64,000 nt of DNA from an uncultured Spartobacteria bacterium (GCA_903882875.1 CAIRYQ010000111.1:34427-98426); one strand, 5' to 3'. Shown: positions 39,879 to 47,848, counted from the stretch's first letter. Translations and numbers: made by a program. The notes: generated by a model from the letters alone, not told the origin.

Positions 39879-40178
39879 TTACGGCCGCAGCACCAAGTCT
39901 GCCGGGATCGCAGCGCGCAGTTTCTTGATCCAACTGTGGAAGACATCCTTCACGAATTCGTCCGCCTCGCTGTGCGGCAGATGCTCGGTCACCCGTTCGC
40001 CCGGTGGCAGCCAAGGCTGCGGCAAATGCTCGCCGTCACCGGTGATGGATGCCAGGCGCGTGAAGGCTTCCAGCGTGACTGAGATGCGCTACGACGCGTG
40101 ATCATAGTCCGCATCGGCGGTGGCGCAGACTTGAACGGTGCCGTCTTGGATGGTGCCGAGGATTTCGTTGATGGACAT
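39879..40178 (-). pseudogene. Small gene interrupted by a TAG codon
   Basis: From ATG 40178 the frame reads MSINEILGTIQDGTVQVCAT and onward for 29 codons to a TAG at 40091-40089, then continues without interruption RISVTLEAFTRLASITGDGE to a TAA at 39879. The downstream part (including EADEFVKDVFHSWI) is protein-like. A 99-codon gene broken by one amber codon is the simplest reading. No family recognised. Confidence 0.45.
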
Positions 40179-40257
40179 GCGGCCTTCGTAACATCGAGGA
40201 AGGATTTGCACATCACGCAATCACGCAGCAAACATCCGGAATCACTCAGTGCTCCGC

Positions 40258-40482
40258 TCAGCGTTTCACGGGCGTGCTCGGAAGCGAGGAGATGCCGAAT
40301 GTAAATGGTCGCTCCGGCTGCTTGCCGAGCAGTTGCAGATCGAACTACTCGCCCATGCGCGCAGTGTCTTCGCTCATTTCTTTCCAGCCGCCTTGACCCG
40401 CGCCTTGACGGACGAGCACTTTGCATCTTGCGCCGACTTCACCGCAGCGTTTGAGGAAACGCAGCGATTGCGTGTGTGACAC
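40258..40482 (-). pseudogene. Second small frame interrupted by a TAG codon
   Basis: From a possible GTG at 40482 the frame reads 45 codons (including SLRFLKRCGEVGARCKVLV) to a TAG at 40347-40345 and continues FDLQLLGKQPERPFTFGISS to a TGA at 40258. The start is uncertain and the frame may instead be a fragment. Between 39840 and 40756 nothing else convincing is seen apart from the hairpin at 40631-40660. Confidence 0.25.
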
Positions 40483-40630
40483 TTGTGGGTCTCGCCGCTT
40501 TTTTGCATTGCCAGGTTGGTGACCATGACGGTCTATGCTCAATCACACCGCCACAGCCAAGGAAGCCGAGGAAAGGCACCACACCAAGTCTGGAAGATTA
40601 TCTACAAGACTGACCTCGCGAGATGAGGGC

Positions 40631-40660
40631 AAAAAAAAGCGCGACCATCACTGATCGCGC
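40631..40660 (-). terminator. Rho-independent terminator, minus strand
   Basis: On the minus strand GCGCGATCA-GTGA-TGGTCGCGC forms a 9-bp stem with a GTGA loop, followed by eight T. It lies about 100 nt after the stop of the small membrane-protein gene on that strand. Confidence 0.8.
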
Positions 40661-40756
40661 CGCGAGTCATTTGGCTCGAATGATAATTGCGTGTTCCAAG
40701 CTCGCAGAACTGTATTTAGCAGCCCGCGTGCCAGCGTCCTGTTTGCAAAGGCCGCT

Positions 40757-40942
40757 TCACTGTTTCCACCAAACCCACGTCACATAAATCCCCGATAGAA
40801 TGCACACGGCCAGGAGCACAGCGCGCAAATGAATGAACGCTTCAGCCCACGTAGAGCCAACGACGATTCCCAGTGAGATTGTGCAAATTTTGAAAAGTGC
40901 GGCTTCCCACCACTTCATCGTGAACGATTTGAAGATGTTCAT
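40757..40942 (-). CDS. Small two-helix membrane protein
   Basis: 61 residues. MKWWEAALFKICTISLGIVVG, a short polar turn, then LLAVCILSGIYVTWVWWKQ: two membrane helices with Trp at the borders. Very similar small proteins are widespread as uncharacterised membrane proteins. Starts at 40942 (MNIFKSFTMKWW) or 40918 are possible. A strong terminator follows. Confidence 0.7.
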   Translation of the reverse strand: MNIFKSFTMKWWEAALFKICTISLGIVVGSTWAEAFIHLRAVLLAVCILSGIYVTWVWWKQ

Positions 40943-41037
40943 GCTTCAATCTGCATCACTCTCCAAAGAAGTCCAAAAGCAACGGTTCTTTGGGGTCGTA
41001 GGCAGAGATGTTCGCCGAACTCAGATTCGTGCGGTGA

Positions 41038-41379
41038 TCATTTCCTGTCTGACCACTGCCAGGAAGTCAGCGCGAACGTGGGATCCACTTTTTTCCAGAC
41101 CACCACATCGGCACGTCGGGTCATGCCCTTGTCGAGCACGGTGAGTGTGATTCGATAATTCGTCCCAGCGACAACTTGAGCCTCCACCTGATCGACGCTC
41201 TTAAATTGAAGTTTTGGGTCATGTGCGTTCACCGCAAATTTCGCAGCGGCAAGCACAGTCTCGTCGGTCTTGGAACCTTCGCTGAATCCTCCGGGCAACC
41301 GATCCTTGGCGTTCTGTGCCGACAGATTTTGAGAATGCACAGTGACGATGAATGCGGTGAGGAGGAGCAGCGATTTCAT
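41038..41379 (-). CDS. Secreted cystatin-like protease inhibitor
   Basis: 113 residues with a signal peptide (MKSLLLLTAFIVTVHSQNLSA). The mature part has the three cystatin landmarks: a Gly pair near the N-terminus (LPGGFSEG), the first hairpin loop QVVAG (in VEAQVVAGTNYRITLTVL), and a Trp in the second loop (ALTSWQW). The helix DETVLAAAKFAVNAHD matches the cystatin alpha-helix. Cystatins plug the active site of papain-type cysteine proteases; this copy would act outside the cytoplasm. ATG 41379 exposes the signal peptide. Confidence 0.75.
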   Translation of the reverse strand: MKSLLLLTAFIVTVHSQNLSAQNAKDRLPGGFSEGSKTDETVLAAAKFAVNAHDPKLQFKSVDQVEAQVVAGTNYRITLTVLDKGMTRRADVVVWKKVDPTFALTSWQWSDRK

Positions 41380-41439
41380 CCCTCTTGGATATTCAGAAAA
41401 GACGCGTCTGTCCATCTGACCGATGGGACGTAACGCTCA

Positions 41440-41720
41440 TCGGATCGCGATGAGGGCGACTCGCAGCGAGATTTCTCCGCAGACGCCTACTTCCCAAAAA
41501 ACTTCTTAACGGCTCCCACTTTGCGCTGAACCTTACCGCTCACCTTTTCGGCTGTGCCCTCATCCTGCAAATTGGTGTTGCCAACGATCTTCCCGGCGAC
41601 CTCCTTGACCTTGCCTTTGACTTCGTGAATTGCGCCTTCAATTTTGTCGGTGTTGCTCGATTTCATGCAATCAGTTCGTTTCCCGTAGTCGAGGTGGTCG
41701 TGCCTGTCTTCGCGAACATC
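41440..41720. repeat. CsbD-region repeat, copy A
   Basis: About 280 bp including the CsbD gene and the last 20 codons of the gene upstream of it, nearly identical to 45640-45920. The upstream gene is truncated in this copy. Confidence 0.85.
41487..41666 (-). CDS. CsbD-family stress protein, copy A
   Basis: 59 residues, MKSSNTDKIEGAIHEVKGK then VKEVAGKIVGNTNLQDEGTA and EKVSGKVQRKVGAVKKFFGK. This is the CsbD fold: short amphipathic helices with repeated GK/VKG motifs, typical of general-stress proteins such as E. coli YjbJ. It differs from copy B at two residues. Biochemical role unknown. Confidence 0.9.
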   Translation of the reverse strand: MKSSNTDKIEGAIHEVKGKVKEVAGKIVGNTNLQDEGTAEKVSGKVQRKVGAVKKFFGK

Positions 41721-41768
41721 TCAACCGGGCAAGGCCATCACAAACCGCACGACCAGAAGCCGTGTGAG

Positions 41769-41930
41769 ATGCGATTCAGGGTTATGCTACTCATTATCGC
41801 CATTCTTCTTCTGATCCTTTGGGGCGGCGGATTTGCTTTCCACGTCGCCGGTGGGCTCGTTCATATCCTGCTCGTCGTCGCTCTTGTGGTGTTCATTCTC
41901 CACTTCGCTCGTGGCGGAAGACAAACCTGA
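41769..41930 (+). CDS. lmo0937-like small membrane protein, copy A
   Basis: 48 residues from ATG 41784 or 53 from ATG 41769 (MRFRVMLLIIAILLLILWGG). Two hydrophobic helices separated by FHVAGGLVHILLVVALVV match the lmo0937/DUF5670 family of tiny hydrophobic stress-associated proteins. A second copy is at 49.6 kb. Confidence 0.8.
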   Translation: MRFRVMLLIIAILLLILWGGGFAFHVAGGLVHILLVVALVVFILHFARGGRQT

Positions 41931-41979
41931 GTTGGAAAAAGCTCTGACAACACACGTCAGAAGCAGTGTGAGAACAAAT

Positions 41980-42045
41980 CGGCGGCAGCGGTAATACGCT
42001 GAAATCCGGCAATAAACCGGGTGGGGTTGAAATCCTCAGCCGCCG
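41980..42045 (+). ncRNA. tRNA-like cloverleaf element, copy A
   Basis: 66 nt identical to copy B at 49808 except one base (T for C at 42005, which keeps a G-T pair). Acceptor-like stem CGGCGGC/GCCGCCG, arm AGCG-GTAATA-CGCT, arm TCCGG-CAATAAA-CCGGG, arm TGGGG-TTGAAAT-CCTCA. A 5-bp hairpin (CTGAC/GTCAG) lies just upstream at 41944-41960. Transcription is not shown. Confidence 0.4.
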
Positions 42046-42088
42046 TCATGTTCGCCCGAGAAGTGAGCGGCGTTGGTTTGGTGGATTG

Positions 42089-42124
42089 TTAGACAGCACT
42101 CTCATCAGTCTCCTCGGTGCGGAT
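42089..42124 (-). pseudogene. C-terminal remnant of a P-II gene
   Basis: Minus strand IRTEETDESAV then TAA, matching the end of the complete P-II protein at 49.9-50.3 kb ([11 protein letters not shown]). No other part of the gene is present; it marks the edge of the duplicated segment. Confidence 0.8.
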
Positions 42125-42163
42125 AGCCTTGCCAGCCAACCGTAACCTGCTACTTCATCCCAC

Positions 42164-42544
42164 ATGACCACGATACCCACCCTATCCCAACTCCAACGCG
42201 GCCTCGCAATTTCTGAGCAGCTTGCAACCCTCAAGACCGAACTGGCGGCCATCTTCAGCGGTTCAGTGCCGACGAAAGCGACACCATCGGCAAAGGCAGC
42301 GGCCGCACCCGTGAAGGCCAAGAAAGGCGGGATGTCACCGGAAGGGCGTGCTCGTGTTGCCGCAGCTCAAAAAGCGCGTTGGGCGAAGATCAAAGCCGGG
42401 AAGGCTCCCTCAGCACCAAAGGCTCCTGCAAAGGCTAAGGCTGAAGCCCCTGCGAAACAGAAGCGCAAGCCGATTTCCCCAGAGCATCGGGCAAAACTGG
42501 CTGCGGCTGCAAAAGCACGGTGGGCTGCGGTGAAGAAGAAGTAG
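42164..42544 (+). CDS. Histone-H1-like basic protein with repeated SPE-RA-KARWA motif
   Basis: 126 residues. A helical N-terminus (TLSQLQRGLAISEQLATLKT) is followed by an Ala/Lys/Pro-rich region holding two copies of a motif: MSPEGRARVAAAQKARWAKI at about 57-76 and ISPEHRAKLAAAAKARWAAV near the end. The linker resembles histone H1 tails. It is probably a nucleic-acid-binding or nucleoid-associated protein; the repeated motif resembles those seen in NUMOD-type or AT-hook-type DNA-binding segments. The stretch 42545-42805 after it shows no convincing gene. Confidence 0.65.
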   Translation: MTTIPTLSQLQRGLAISEQLATLKTELAAIFSGSVPTKATPSAKAAAAPVKAKKGGMSPEGRARVAAAQKARWAKIKAGKAPSAPKAPAKAKAEAPAKQKRKPISPEHRAKLAAAAKARWAAVKKK

Positions 42545-42805
42545 CCCTCAATGCCGTGAGAACGGTGGCGAGTCTCTCTATCGTGGGCAATCATCGCTTC
42601 CACTGAGGTTCCCACTACCGCTCCATGGCCACAGTGATGTCTTGGCGGCCCAACACGGCACCGGTGGGCCGTAGTGCGATGAAAGGTCCAACTTCGAGCA
42701 TCGGGTGTTTCGAGGTGGCCGGCGGAACATGAGGGCAACTTTGGCATTGCGCACAGTGCTCGACTTCATGCGCCAAGATTGAGATTTGTTCGTTCGAATC
42801 GTTCC

Positions 42806-43663
42806 ATGAAACCATTCCGAACTCTTCTGCCGGTTTTCTTGGCAATTTTGGCTTCGTGCAAGGAGAGCAAGCCAGAGGCAAAGCAACAAATTGAGGCTCC
42901 TACGCCGTCAACTCCACCACTTGAGAAACTTGCCATCTCGGGCCGTCATCGTGCCGCCTCAACTCCGGCGCTAGGGCCTTCGCAGACGAATGCGTTCAAT
43001 ACCGTCGTCATCGATCCCGGTCATGGCGGCAATGACGAAGGCACGGCTTGGTATCATGTGAAGGAAAAGGACACTGCGCTGGCTGTGGCTCTGCGGCTGG
43101 CGAAGCTTCTTGAGGCAAACCACATTCCATGCGTCCTCACGCGCACCACAGACACCTACATTTCGCTCGATGAGCGGGTGAACATTGCGAACCGACATCC
43201 GCGCTCACTCCTGGTCAGCATTCATTTCAACGGTTCCTCCGATTCAAGCGCATCCGGTTCTTCGAGCTACTATTTTTCAAAGAGCCCCTCGGGCAAGTTT
43301 GTTGCTCAGGTCATTCAGGAGGCGCTCGATAAATCGCACATCACACCCAATCGTGGCATCAATGCCCAGGATTACGCAGTGCTGGTTCGCACGGTCGGGT
43401 GCGCCGTGCTCGTCGAGTGTGGTTTCCTGAGCAACAAAGCCGAGGCAGCTCAGTTCGCTTCCCCTGAAGGCCAACAGCGGATCGCTGAGGCACTTTTGCT
43501 GGGGATAATGCGCGCGAAACCGGTGATCATCATCGATCCACCAGAGACTGAAATCGCGAAGTGTGAGGTTTACGCGAAGCGCCTTGAGGAAAAAGAACAT
43601 CAGCACCGTGCATCAGTTGTTTCCTCCAAGTCAGCCGTGACTCCGAACCCACTTCAAAAATGA
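42806..43663 (+). CDS. N-acetylmuramoyl-L-alanine amidase, lipoprotein
   Basis: 285 residues. Lipoprotein signal MKPFRTLLPVFLAILASC, then an Amidase_3 domain: VVIDPGHGGNDEGTAW with the first zinc His, the E in VKEKDTALAVALRLAKLLE, SIHFNGSSD with the second His, and VLVECGFLSNKAEAAQ with the catalytic Glu. It should cleave the bond between muramic acid and the stem peptide in the periplasm. The C-terminal 40 residues are charged. ATG 42806 gives the signal. Confidence 0.92.
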   Translation: MKPFRTLLPVFLAILASCKESKPEAKQQIEAPTPSTPPLEKLAISGRHRAASTPALGPSQTNAFNTVVIDPGHGGNDEGTAWYHVKEKDTALAVALRLAKLLEANHIPCVLTRTTDTYISLDERVNIANRHPRSLLVSIHFNGSSDSSASGSSSYYFSKSPSGKFVAQVIQEALDKSHITPNRGINAQDYAVLVRTVGCAVLVECGFLSNKAEAAQFASPEGQQRIAEALLLGIMRAKPVIIIDPPETEIAKCEVYAKRLEEKEHQHRASVVSSKSAVTPNPLQK

Positions 43664-43812
43664 AGCGGACTCATCCATCAGCAAAATGCGCTGGCGATGA
43701 TTTGAACACGTCGGTTTTTTCGAGGTCGGTCGGCGAGGGTGTTCACACCCAGAAAACAACGCTCTTTCGATGAATACATCCGACTACGCGACTTGGCACG
43801 ATTTCACGAAGT

Positions 43813-44538
43813 ATGAATCACCAAACCAACCACAACACGCTCGTCTCGCTTGCCATCGCCTTCATATTCACGCTCACGATCATCCCCTATGCGGTGAGTG
43901 AACAAGCCGCTCCGGGAAATGCGAAGGCTCTGCTCGACGAAGCGAAGAAAAATCAGGTCGAGCGAAAACGGGCCGCAATGCAGAAGGAGCTGGATCGGCT
44001 CGATGAGGATTTGAAACAAGACCAGACGGAGCTGGTTGAGGTGGAGCACAACATTGCCGATGTCGGAAACGCGGTAAATGAATCGAAGAAAAATACCGAA
44101 TCGCTTGCGGGGCGGAGGAAGAATGTCACTCAGGATTTGGAACTGCTGGCGCTTCGCGCAGAAGCGGAAAAACTAAAGACGGAGGGCCTGAATCTTCTGA
44201 ACATTGCACATGAAAAGGCGAAGGAGGCACTGACAAAACGCAGCGAAGAACTCGACATCAAGCGAGCAATTGTCTCAGCAGAATTTGTGAAAACGGAGGA
44301 AGTTCAAACGGGGAGCGAAAGCGCGCGAAGCGTAAAATCTGACTCGTTCAGAACAATGAGCGAACTCCGCAGGAATCTGGACAAGGCAGCGAACAAAGCT
44401 GCGCTCGCGAATTACAGGGCACGCGAGGCTATGGATGCTGCCTCAAAAAGACTTCACCAGGCAGAAGACGCCGCTGCTAAAGTGGAAAAGAAACAGGCTG
44501 AATTTGCATCTGAAAAGCTAGTGCACGTGACTCAATGA
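43813..44538 (+). CDS. Secreted coiled-coil protein
   Basis: 241 residues. Signal peptide ending near VSEQAAPG, then an almost continuous helical coiled coil rich in Lys/Glu/Ala (about 30-235). No catalytic motif and no recognised family. It may be a periplasmic structural or tethering protein; it follows the amidase at 149 nt on the same strand. Confidence 0.65.
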   Translation: MNHQTNHNTLVSLAIAFIFTLTIIPYAVSEQAAPGNAKALLDEAKKNQVERKRAAMQKELDRLDEDLKQDQTELVEVEHNIADVGNAVNESKKNTESLAGRRKNVTQDLELLALRAEAEKLKTEGLNLLNIAHEKAKEALTKRSEELDIKRAIVSAEFVKTEEVQTGSESARSVKSDSFRTMSELRRNLDKAANKAALANYRAREAMDAASKRLHQAEDAAAKVEKKQAEFASEKLVHVTQ

Positions 44539-44616
44539 TCGTCGAGCGGCGCATTCACTGCGCCGGTTGTAAATTTCCACGATTCTGACTCATCCAAACC
44601 GATGAGAGCGGCATCG

Positions 44617-44922
44617 TTATTTTGCGTTCAGAAGCATCGCCGCGCAGGCCAACACCCGAGCATTCGGTTCCGACTCTGCGCTAAAGGACTCGCGAAACTC
44701 ACTTATCTCACGTCCGGTGTCATACCACCGTGCCTCAAACACACACGCGCTTGGATTCCACTGAGACCGCAATTCCGACGCAGTCTCACTGGCAATGAAG
44801 CGGACGAATCCATCCGCCAACTGGGCATTGGAATCATAGCACTCAGGCTGCCGGGCTTCTAGCCAAGCAAGAACCGCCTCCCTAGCCGCAGCAATTTGCG
44901 CATCAGGATATTCGTTGTTCAT
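44617..44922 (-). CDS. Hypothetical protein
   Basis: 101 residues from ATG 44922 (MNNEYPDAQIAAAREAVLAW). It appears as an alpha/beta small domain (FVRFIASETASELRSQW, CVFEARWYDTGREISEFRES). Family not recognised. ATG 44940 is an alternative start. Confidence 0.55.
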   Translation of the reverse strand: MNNEYPDAQIAAAREAVLAWLEARQPECYDSNAQLADGFVRFIASETASELRSQWNPSACVFEARWYDTGREISEFRESFSAESEPNARVLACAAMLLNAK

Positions 44923-45022
44923 AATTCGCGATCGTCGCACTCATGCCAATGAATCGCGCCCGATGCTGCAACCGGCTCTCAAAAACTGCATCCGCTTGCT
45001 CACCATCGGTGGATGAGGGTGC

Positions 45023-45463
45023 CTACTTTTTGTGGTCCCCACGGCCATAGGCAGAGCGCTCAATCTTCTTCACTTTCCAGATGCCGTCCTTGCCTGCATC
45101 CAGTTGAATCACGAACCGCTCGCCAATGAGGGAGTCATCTGCGTAACCCATGAACTCCACAGTCACAGAAACCCGATCGAACTGTTCCTCTCCACCGGTA
45201 AGCTTTGCACTGATGCTTTGCTGCCTGCCCTGTGTCGGAGTGTCGGCAGAGCCAGAGGCCAGAAACAATGCCACCTTGTAGGCAAGGACCGTCGGCTGGT
45301 GGAGTGTGGATGTTTCCTTTTGCCCAAAACCCGTCAGCAGTTTGTCGATCTTCCCGACATTGATTTCAGATGCAGGCGTCCAGTGATCCGCCGCCTGTGC
45401 AGGCGAGATTCCGAAGAGGCAGAGGACGATGAGACTGGTGATGGATGTGATCATGATACGCAT
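45023..45463 (-). CDS. Secreted hypothetical protein
   Basis: 146 residues. Signal peptide MRIMITSITSLIVLCLFGIS-PAQAA, then a beta-rich domain (SVTVEFMGYADDSLIGERFV) ending with lysines. Family not recognised; the layout is that of a small periplasmic protein. ATG 45454 is an alternative start. Confidence 0.6.
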   Translation of the reverse strand: MRIMITSITSLIVLCLFGISPAQAADHWTPASEINVGKIDKLLTGFGQKETSTLHQPTVLAYKVALFLASGSADTPTQGRQQSISAKLTGGEEQFDRVSVTVEFMGYADDSLIGERFVIQLDAGKDGIWKVKKIERSAYGRGDHKK

Positions 45464-45639
45464 AGCTCGGTCAATACGATGATCCGGTTGCAATCTTTCG
45501 CAATCTTTCATAAATCCTCAAATTTATGGGCTGGCTCTTTTTGAACACCTTTGGGGCCGCTTCTGAATCAGCAACCCACCTCGCACTCAAACCCATCTGG
45601 CATGACCTGGATGAGTATCAGCGACTCGAATTTCTTCAC

Positions 45640-45920
45640 AGGATTGCGATGACGGCGACTCGCAGCAAGATTTCTCCGCAGACGCCTACTTCCCGAAAAA
45701 CTTCTTAACGTCTCCCACTTTGCGCTGAACCTTACCGCTCACCTTTTCGGCTGTGCCCTCATCCTGCAAATTGGTGTTGCCAACGATCTTCCCGGCGACC
45801 TCCTTGACCTTGCCTTTGACTTCGTGAATTGCGCCTTCAATTTTGTCGGTGGTGCTCGATTTCATACAATCAGTTCGTGTCCTGGAGTCGAGGTGGTCGT
45901 GCCTCTCTTCACGAACAAGT
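45640..45920. repeat. CsbD-region repeat, copy B
   Basis: Partner of 41440-41720. This copy keeps the full upstream ORF that copy A has lost. A short open frame at 45526-45708 (including YQRLEFLHRIAMTATRS) runs into its left edge and may be a fragment. Confidence 0.85.
45686..45865 (-). CDS. CsbD-family stress protein, copy B
   Basis: 59 residues, differing from copy A at two residues (Thr for Asn at 5, Asp for Ala at 52). ATG 45865 overlaps the stop of the upstream ORF as ATGA, so the two genes are translationally coupled. Confidence 0.9.
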   Translation of the reverse strand: MKSSTTDKIEGAIHEVKGKVKEVAGKIVGNTNLQDEGTAEKVSGKVQRKVGDVKKFFGK

Positions 45921-46044
45921 TCAGCCGGGCATCTGCAAGCACACCGATGATCTGACGAAGCCCTGCAAGCGCCTTCCGTGCACGAATGCGACTCTGCTGG
46001 GATTCCTTGAGTTTCGTCTGGAGTGCAGTTTCGTCGGCTGGCAA
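45862..46044 (-). CDS. Small protein coupled to CsbD
   Basis: 60 residues, MPADETALQTKLKESQQSRI then a helical stretch RARKALAGLRQIIGVLADAR and the tail VKRGTTTSTPGHELIV. The stop overlaps the CsbD start by four bases (ATGA). In copy A only the last about 18 codons of a homologous frame survive. No family recognised. Confidence 0.55.
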   Translation of the reverse strand: MPADETALQTKLKESQQSRIRARKALAGLRQIIGVLADARLNLFVKRGTTTSTPGHELIV

Positions 46045-46119
46045 CCATTGATCCTCACATTTGCTGCGCTGCTGGCAACCAAACCGAGGCAGATTACCGA
46101 TTCATTCTCGCAAGATCCC

Positions 46120-47064
46120 ATGACGACAAAAGCACAGTTTCCTGAAGAGCAGTCTCCTGATGGTGCGTTTGAACGGCAGGAAGATGAGTTTCGCCATTGG
46201 GTCTCCGCTGGCATAGCATCACCATACCAACCATCGGCGGGACGCTATCACCTTTACATTTCACTGGCTTGTCCTTGGGCTTGCCGAACCTTGATCGTTC
46301 GCAATTTGAAATGTCTGGCCGATGCTGTCGGGGTCACGGTGGTTGACCCGGTTCGGGATGAGCGTGGCTGGGCTTTCAATGATGGGCCAGGTCACACGAA
46401 GGACCCTATCAATGGATTCACTTTTCTGAGCGAAGCATATCGCGCTAGCGACCCAAAATTTAAAGGCCGCGTGACTGTGCCCGTGCTCTGGGACAAGGAA
46501 TCGCGGCACATCGTCAACAATTCTGAGGATGACATCTGCCGCATGTTCAACTGTGCATTCACCGAACTCGCCGATCCCTCGGTTGATTTGTTCCCCGAAG
46601 ACATCGAAGATGAGCACGCCAAGCTCTCCGCATTCATTTACGACAAAGTGAACAACGGCGTTTACAAGGCGGGATTCGCGAGCAAACAGGAGGTTTACGA
46701 GAAGGAATGCCGTGACCTCTTTGCTGCGCTCGACGAACTGGAGCGCCGTCTGGCAGCAAGCCGCTACCTTTTCGGGAAACGCATCGTGGAAGCAGACTGG
46801 CGTCTGTTCTGCACTCTCATTCGATTTGATGCGGTGTATAACGGCCACTTCAAATGCAACATCCGCCGCATCGTTGACTACCCAAATCTGGATGGCTACC
46901 TCCGCGATCTCTACCAGCAACCGGGAATCGCTGACACCGTAGATTTCGACCACATCAAGCGCCACTACTACATGACTCACACGGACATCAACCCAACCCG
47001 GATTGTTCCTGTCGGCCCCTCAATGGATCTTCTCCGTCCTCACCAACGCGAACGGCTTTCGTGA
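46120..47064 (+). CDS. Glutathione S-transferase, glutathionyl-hydroquinone reductase type
   Basis: 314 residues. Layout of the Xi/omega class (YqjG, EcmB-like): an N-terminal extension, the thioredoxin-like domain with the reactive Cys in YHLYISLACPWACRT, the WDKESRHIVNNSEDDI segment that binds glutathione, then a helical C-terminal domain (LDELERRLAASRYLFGKRIV, ADWRLFCTLIRFD). Such enzymes reduce glutathionyl-hydroquinones and related conjugates in the cytoplasm. ATG 46120 chosen; the open frame starts further upstream in the CsbD repeat. Confidence 0.93.
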   Translation: MTTKAQFPEEQSPDGAFERQEDEFRHWVSAGIASPYQPSAGRYHLYISLACPWACRTLIVRNLKCLADAVGVTVVDPVRDERGWAFNDGPGHTKDPINGFTFLSEAYRASDPKFKGRVTVPVLWDKESRHIVNNSEDDICRMFNCAFTELADPSVDLFPEDIEDEHAKLSAFIYDKVNNGVYKAGFASKQEVYEKECRDLFAALDELERRLAASRYLFGKRIVEADWRLFCTLIRFDAVYNGHFKCNIRRIVDYPNLDGYLRDLYQQPGIADTVDFDHIKRHYYMTHTDINPTRIVPVGPSMDLLRPHQRERLS

Positions 47065-47081
47065 CTGTTCATCGCCGACCA

Positions 47082-47291
47082 TCACCGCGCAACTGGCGGG
47101 TAACGGTGAAGGAGACGGAGCTGAACTACGAATACGCCCTCAACGCCAGGTGTCTCGCTTGGCGCAATGCCGAGAAACTGGCATCGAGTATCGTCGGCAA
47201 TGAATGCTACGAGTGAATCGTCAGGAAGCTTGGCGAGACGTTCCTTCAGGTCCTTGGCAGTGATGCGGTGGTGGTGTTCTTCGTGGGGCAT
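47082..47291 (-). CDS. Hypothetical small protein
   Basis: 69 residues. MPHEEHHHRITAKDLKERLA then KLPDDSLVAFIADDTRCQFL and a C-terminal strand GVFVVQLRLL. The pattern of a helix plus a hydrophobic strand preceded by KLPDD looks like a genuine small alpha/beta protein. No family recognised. Confidence 0.55.
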   Translation of the reverse strand: MPHEEHHHRITAKDLKERLAKLPDDSLVAFIADDTRCQFLGIAPSETPGVEGVFVVQLRLLHRYPPVAR

Positions 47292-47327
47292 ACGGTTGAT
47301 ACACTACACGCGGATGAAGTCCTTCGC

Positions 47328-47533
47328 GATTTTTTCCATCGCTCACTTCCAAGTCCCGTTTCCTGCATACCCAACCTGCACGTAGATGAATGGGGCTCGT
47401 TGTTCTGCCGTTGGTAAATTTCCCTCACACCGTCAGCAACAATGAGGTCGCAAAGGTCTGGCGCAGCCATGCCTTCAACAATCTCGCCGTCCTGGCTGCC
47501 ACCGACGAACCCGATTGGAAATGTTTCGTTCAT
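47328..47533 (-). CDS. Hypothetical small protein, possibly frameshifted
   Basis: ATG 47533 opens MNETFPIGFVGGSQDGEIVE then GMAAPDLCDLIVADGVREIY. That frame continues to 47246 with low-quality sequence. Switching frame at about 47410 gives RAPFIYVQVGYAGNGTWK and a stop at about 47347, a more protein-like end. Boundaries are therefore uncertain. Confidence 0.35.
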
Positions 47534-47540
47534 GGCGTGA

Positions 47541-47819
47541 TCACCCACAGGCGAGCTGGGTTGAGAGTTTACCGGTGATCGGGTTCACATCCATGCTCGC
47601 ACAAAGCTCATCGGCTTGGGCAAACCGCAACGTGAAATGCACCACTCCATCAACGGAAATTGTGCTGCTCAATTTCATGCCGAAGCGTTCAAGTTTCTTC
47701 TTTTCGAGGGTGGTCAAAAGTGAACGAAACTGACCAGGACTCAGCTCACCGCGCGAAAGCCATTTTGCCATGTCCTCCAGCTCACCGGCGATCTCCTTGC
47801 AGATTTCGTCGTGGTTCAT
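47541..47819 (-). CDS. Hypothetical protein
   Basis: 92 residues, a helical N-terminus (HDEICKEIAGELEDMAKWL) followed by a beta region (KLSSTISVDGVVHFTLRFA). It lies 29 nt downstream of dodecin on the same strand. Family not recognised. Confidence 0.6.
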   Translation of the reverse strand: MNHDEICKEIAGELEDMAKWLSRGELSPGQFRSLLTTLEKKKLERFGMKLSSTISVDGVVHFTLRFAQADELCASMDVNPITGKLSTQLACG

Positions 47820-47848
47820 TGTCGCGTCCTCACAGGATTGAAACCGGC

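Larger units (their letters stand above)
41748..42121. repeat. Repeat with small membrane ORF, cloverleaf and P-II tail, copy A
   Basis: 374 bp aligned with 49555-49949 (395 bp, which has about 21 extra bases after the ORF). It contains the lmo0937-like ORF, the 66-nt cloverleaf element and, at 42124-42089 on the minus strand, the last 11 codons of a P-II gene. Confidence 0.85.

Noticed and set aside
40089..40347. TAG recoding as the main explanation for the two broken frames
   Set aside because: No CTA-anticodon tRNA is visible in the window and simple decay is sufficient; kept only as a low-interest finding.
42560..42815. A minus-strand frame with Cys-rich sequence (HCAQCQSCPH)
   Set aside because: Overlaps the amidase start and has no supporting signal or family match.
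45526..45708. A 60-codon frame at the edge of the CsbD repeat
   Set aside because: Its second half is antisense of the CsbD gene; at best a fragment.
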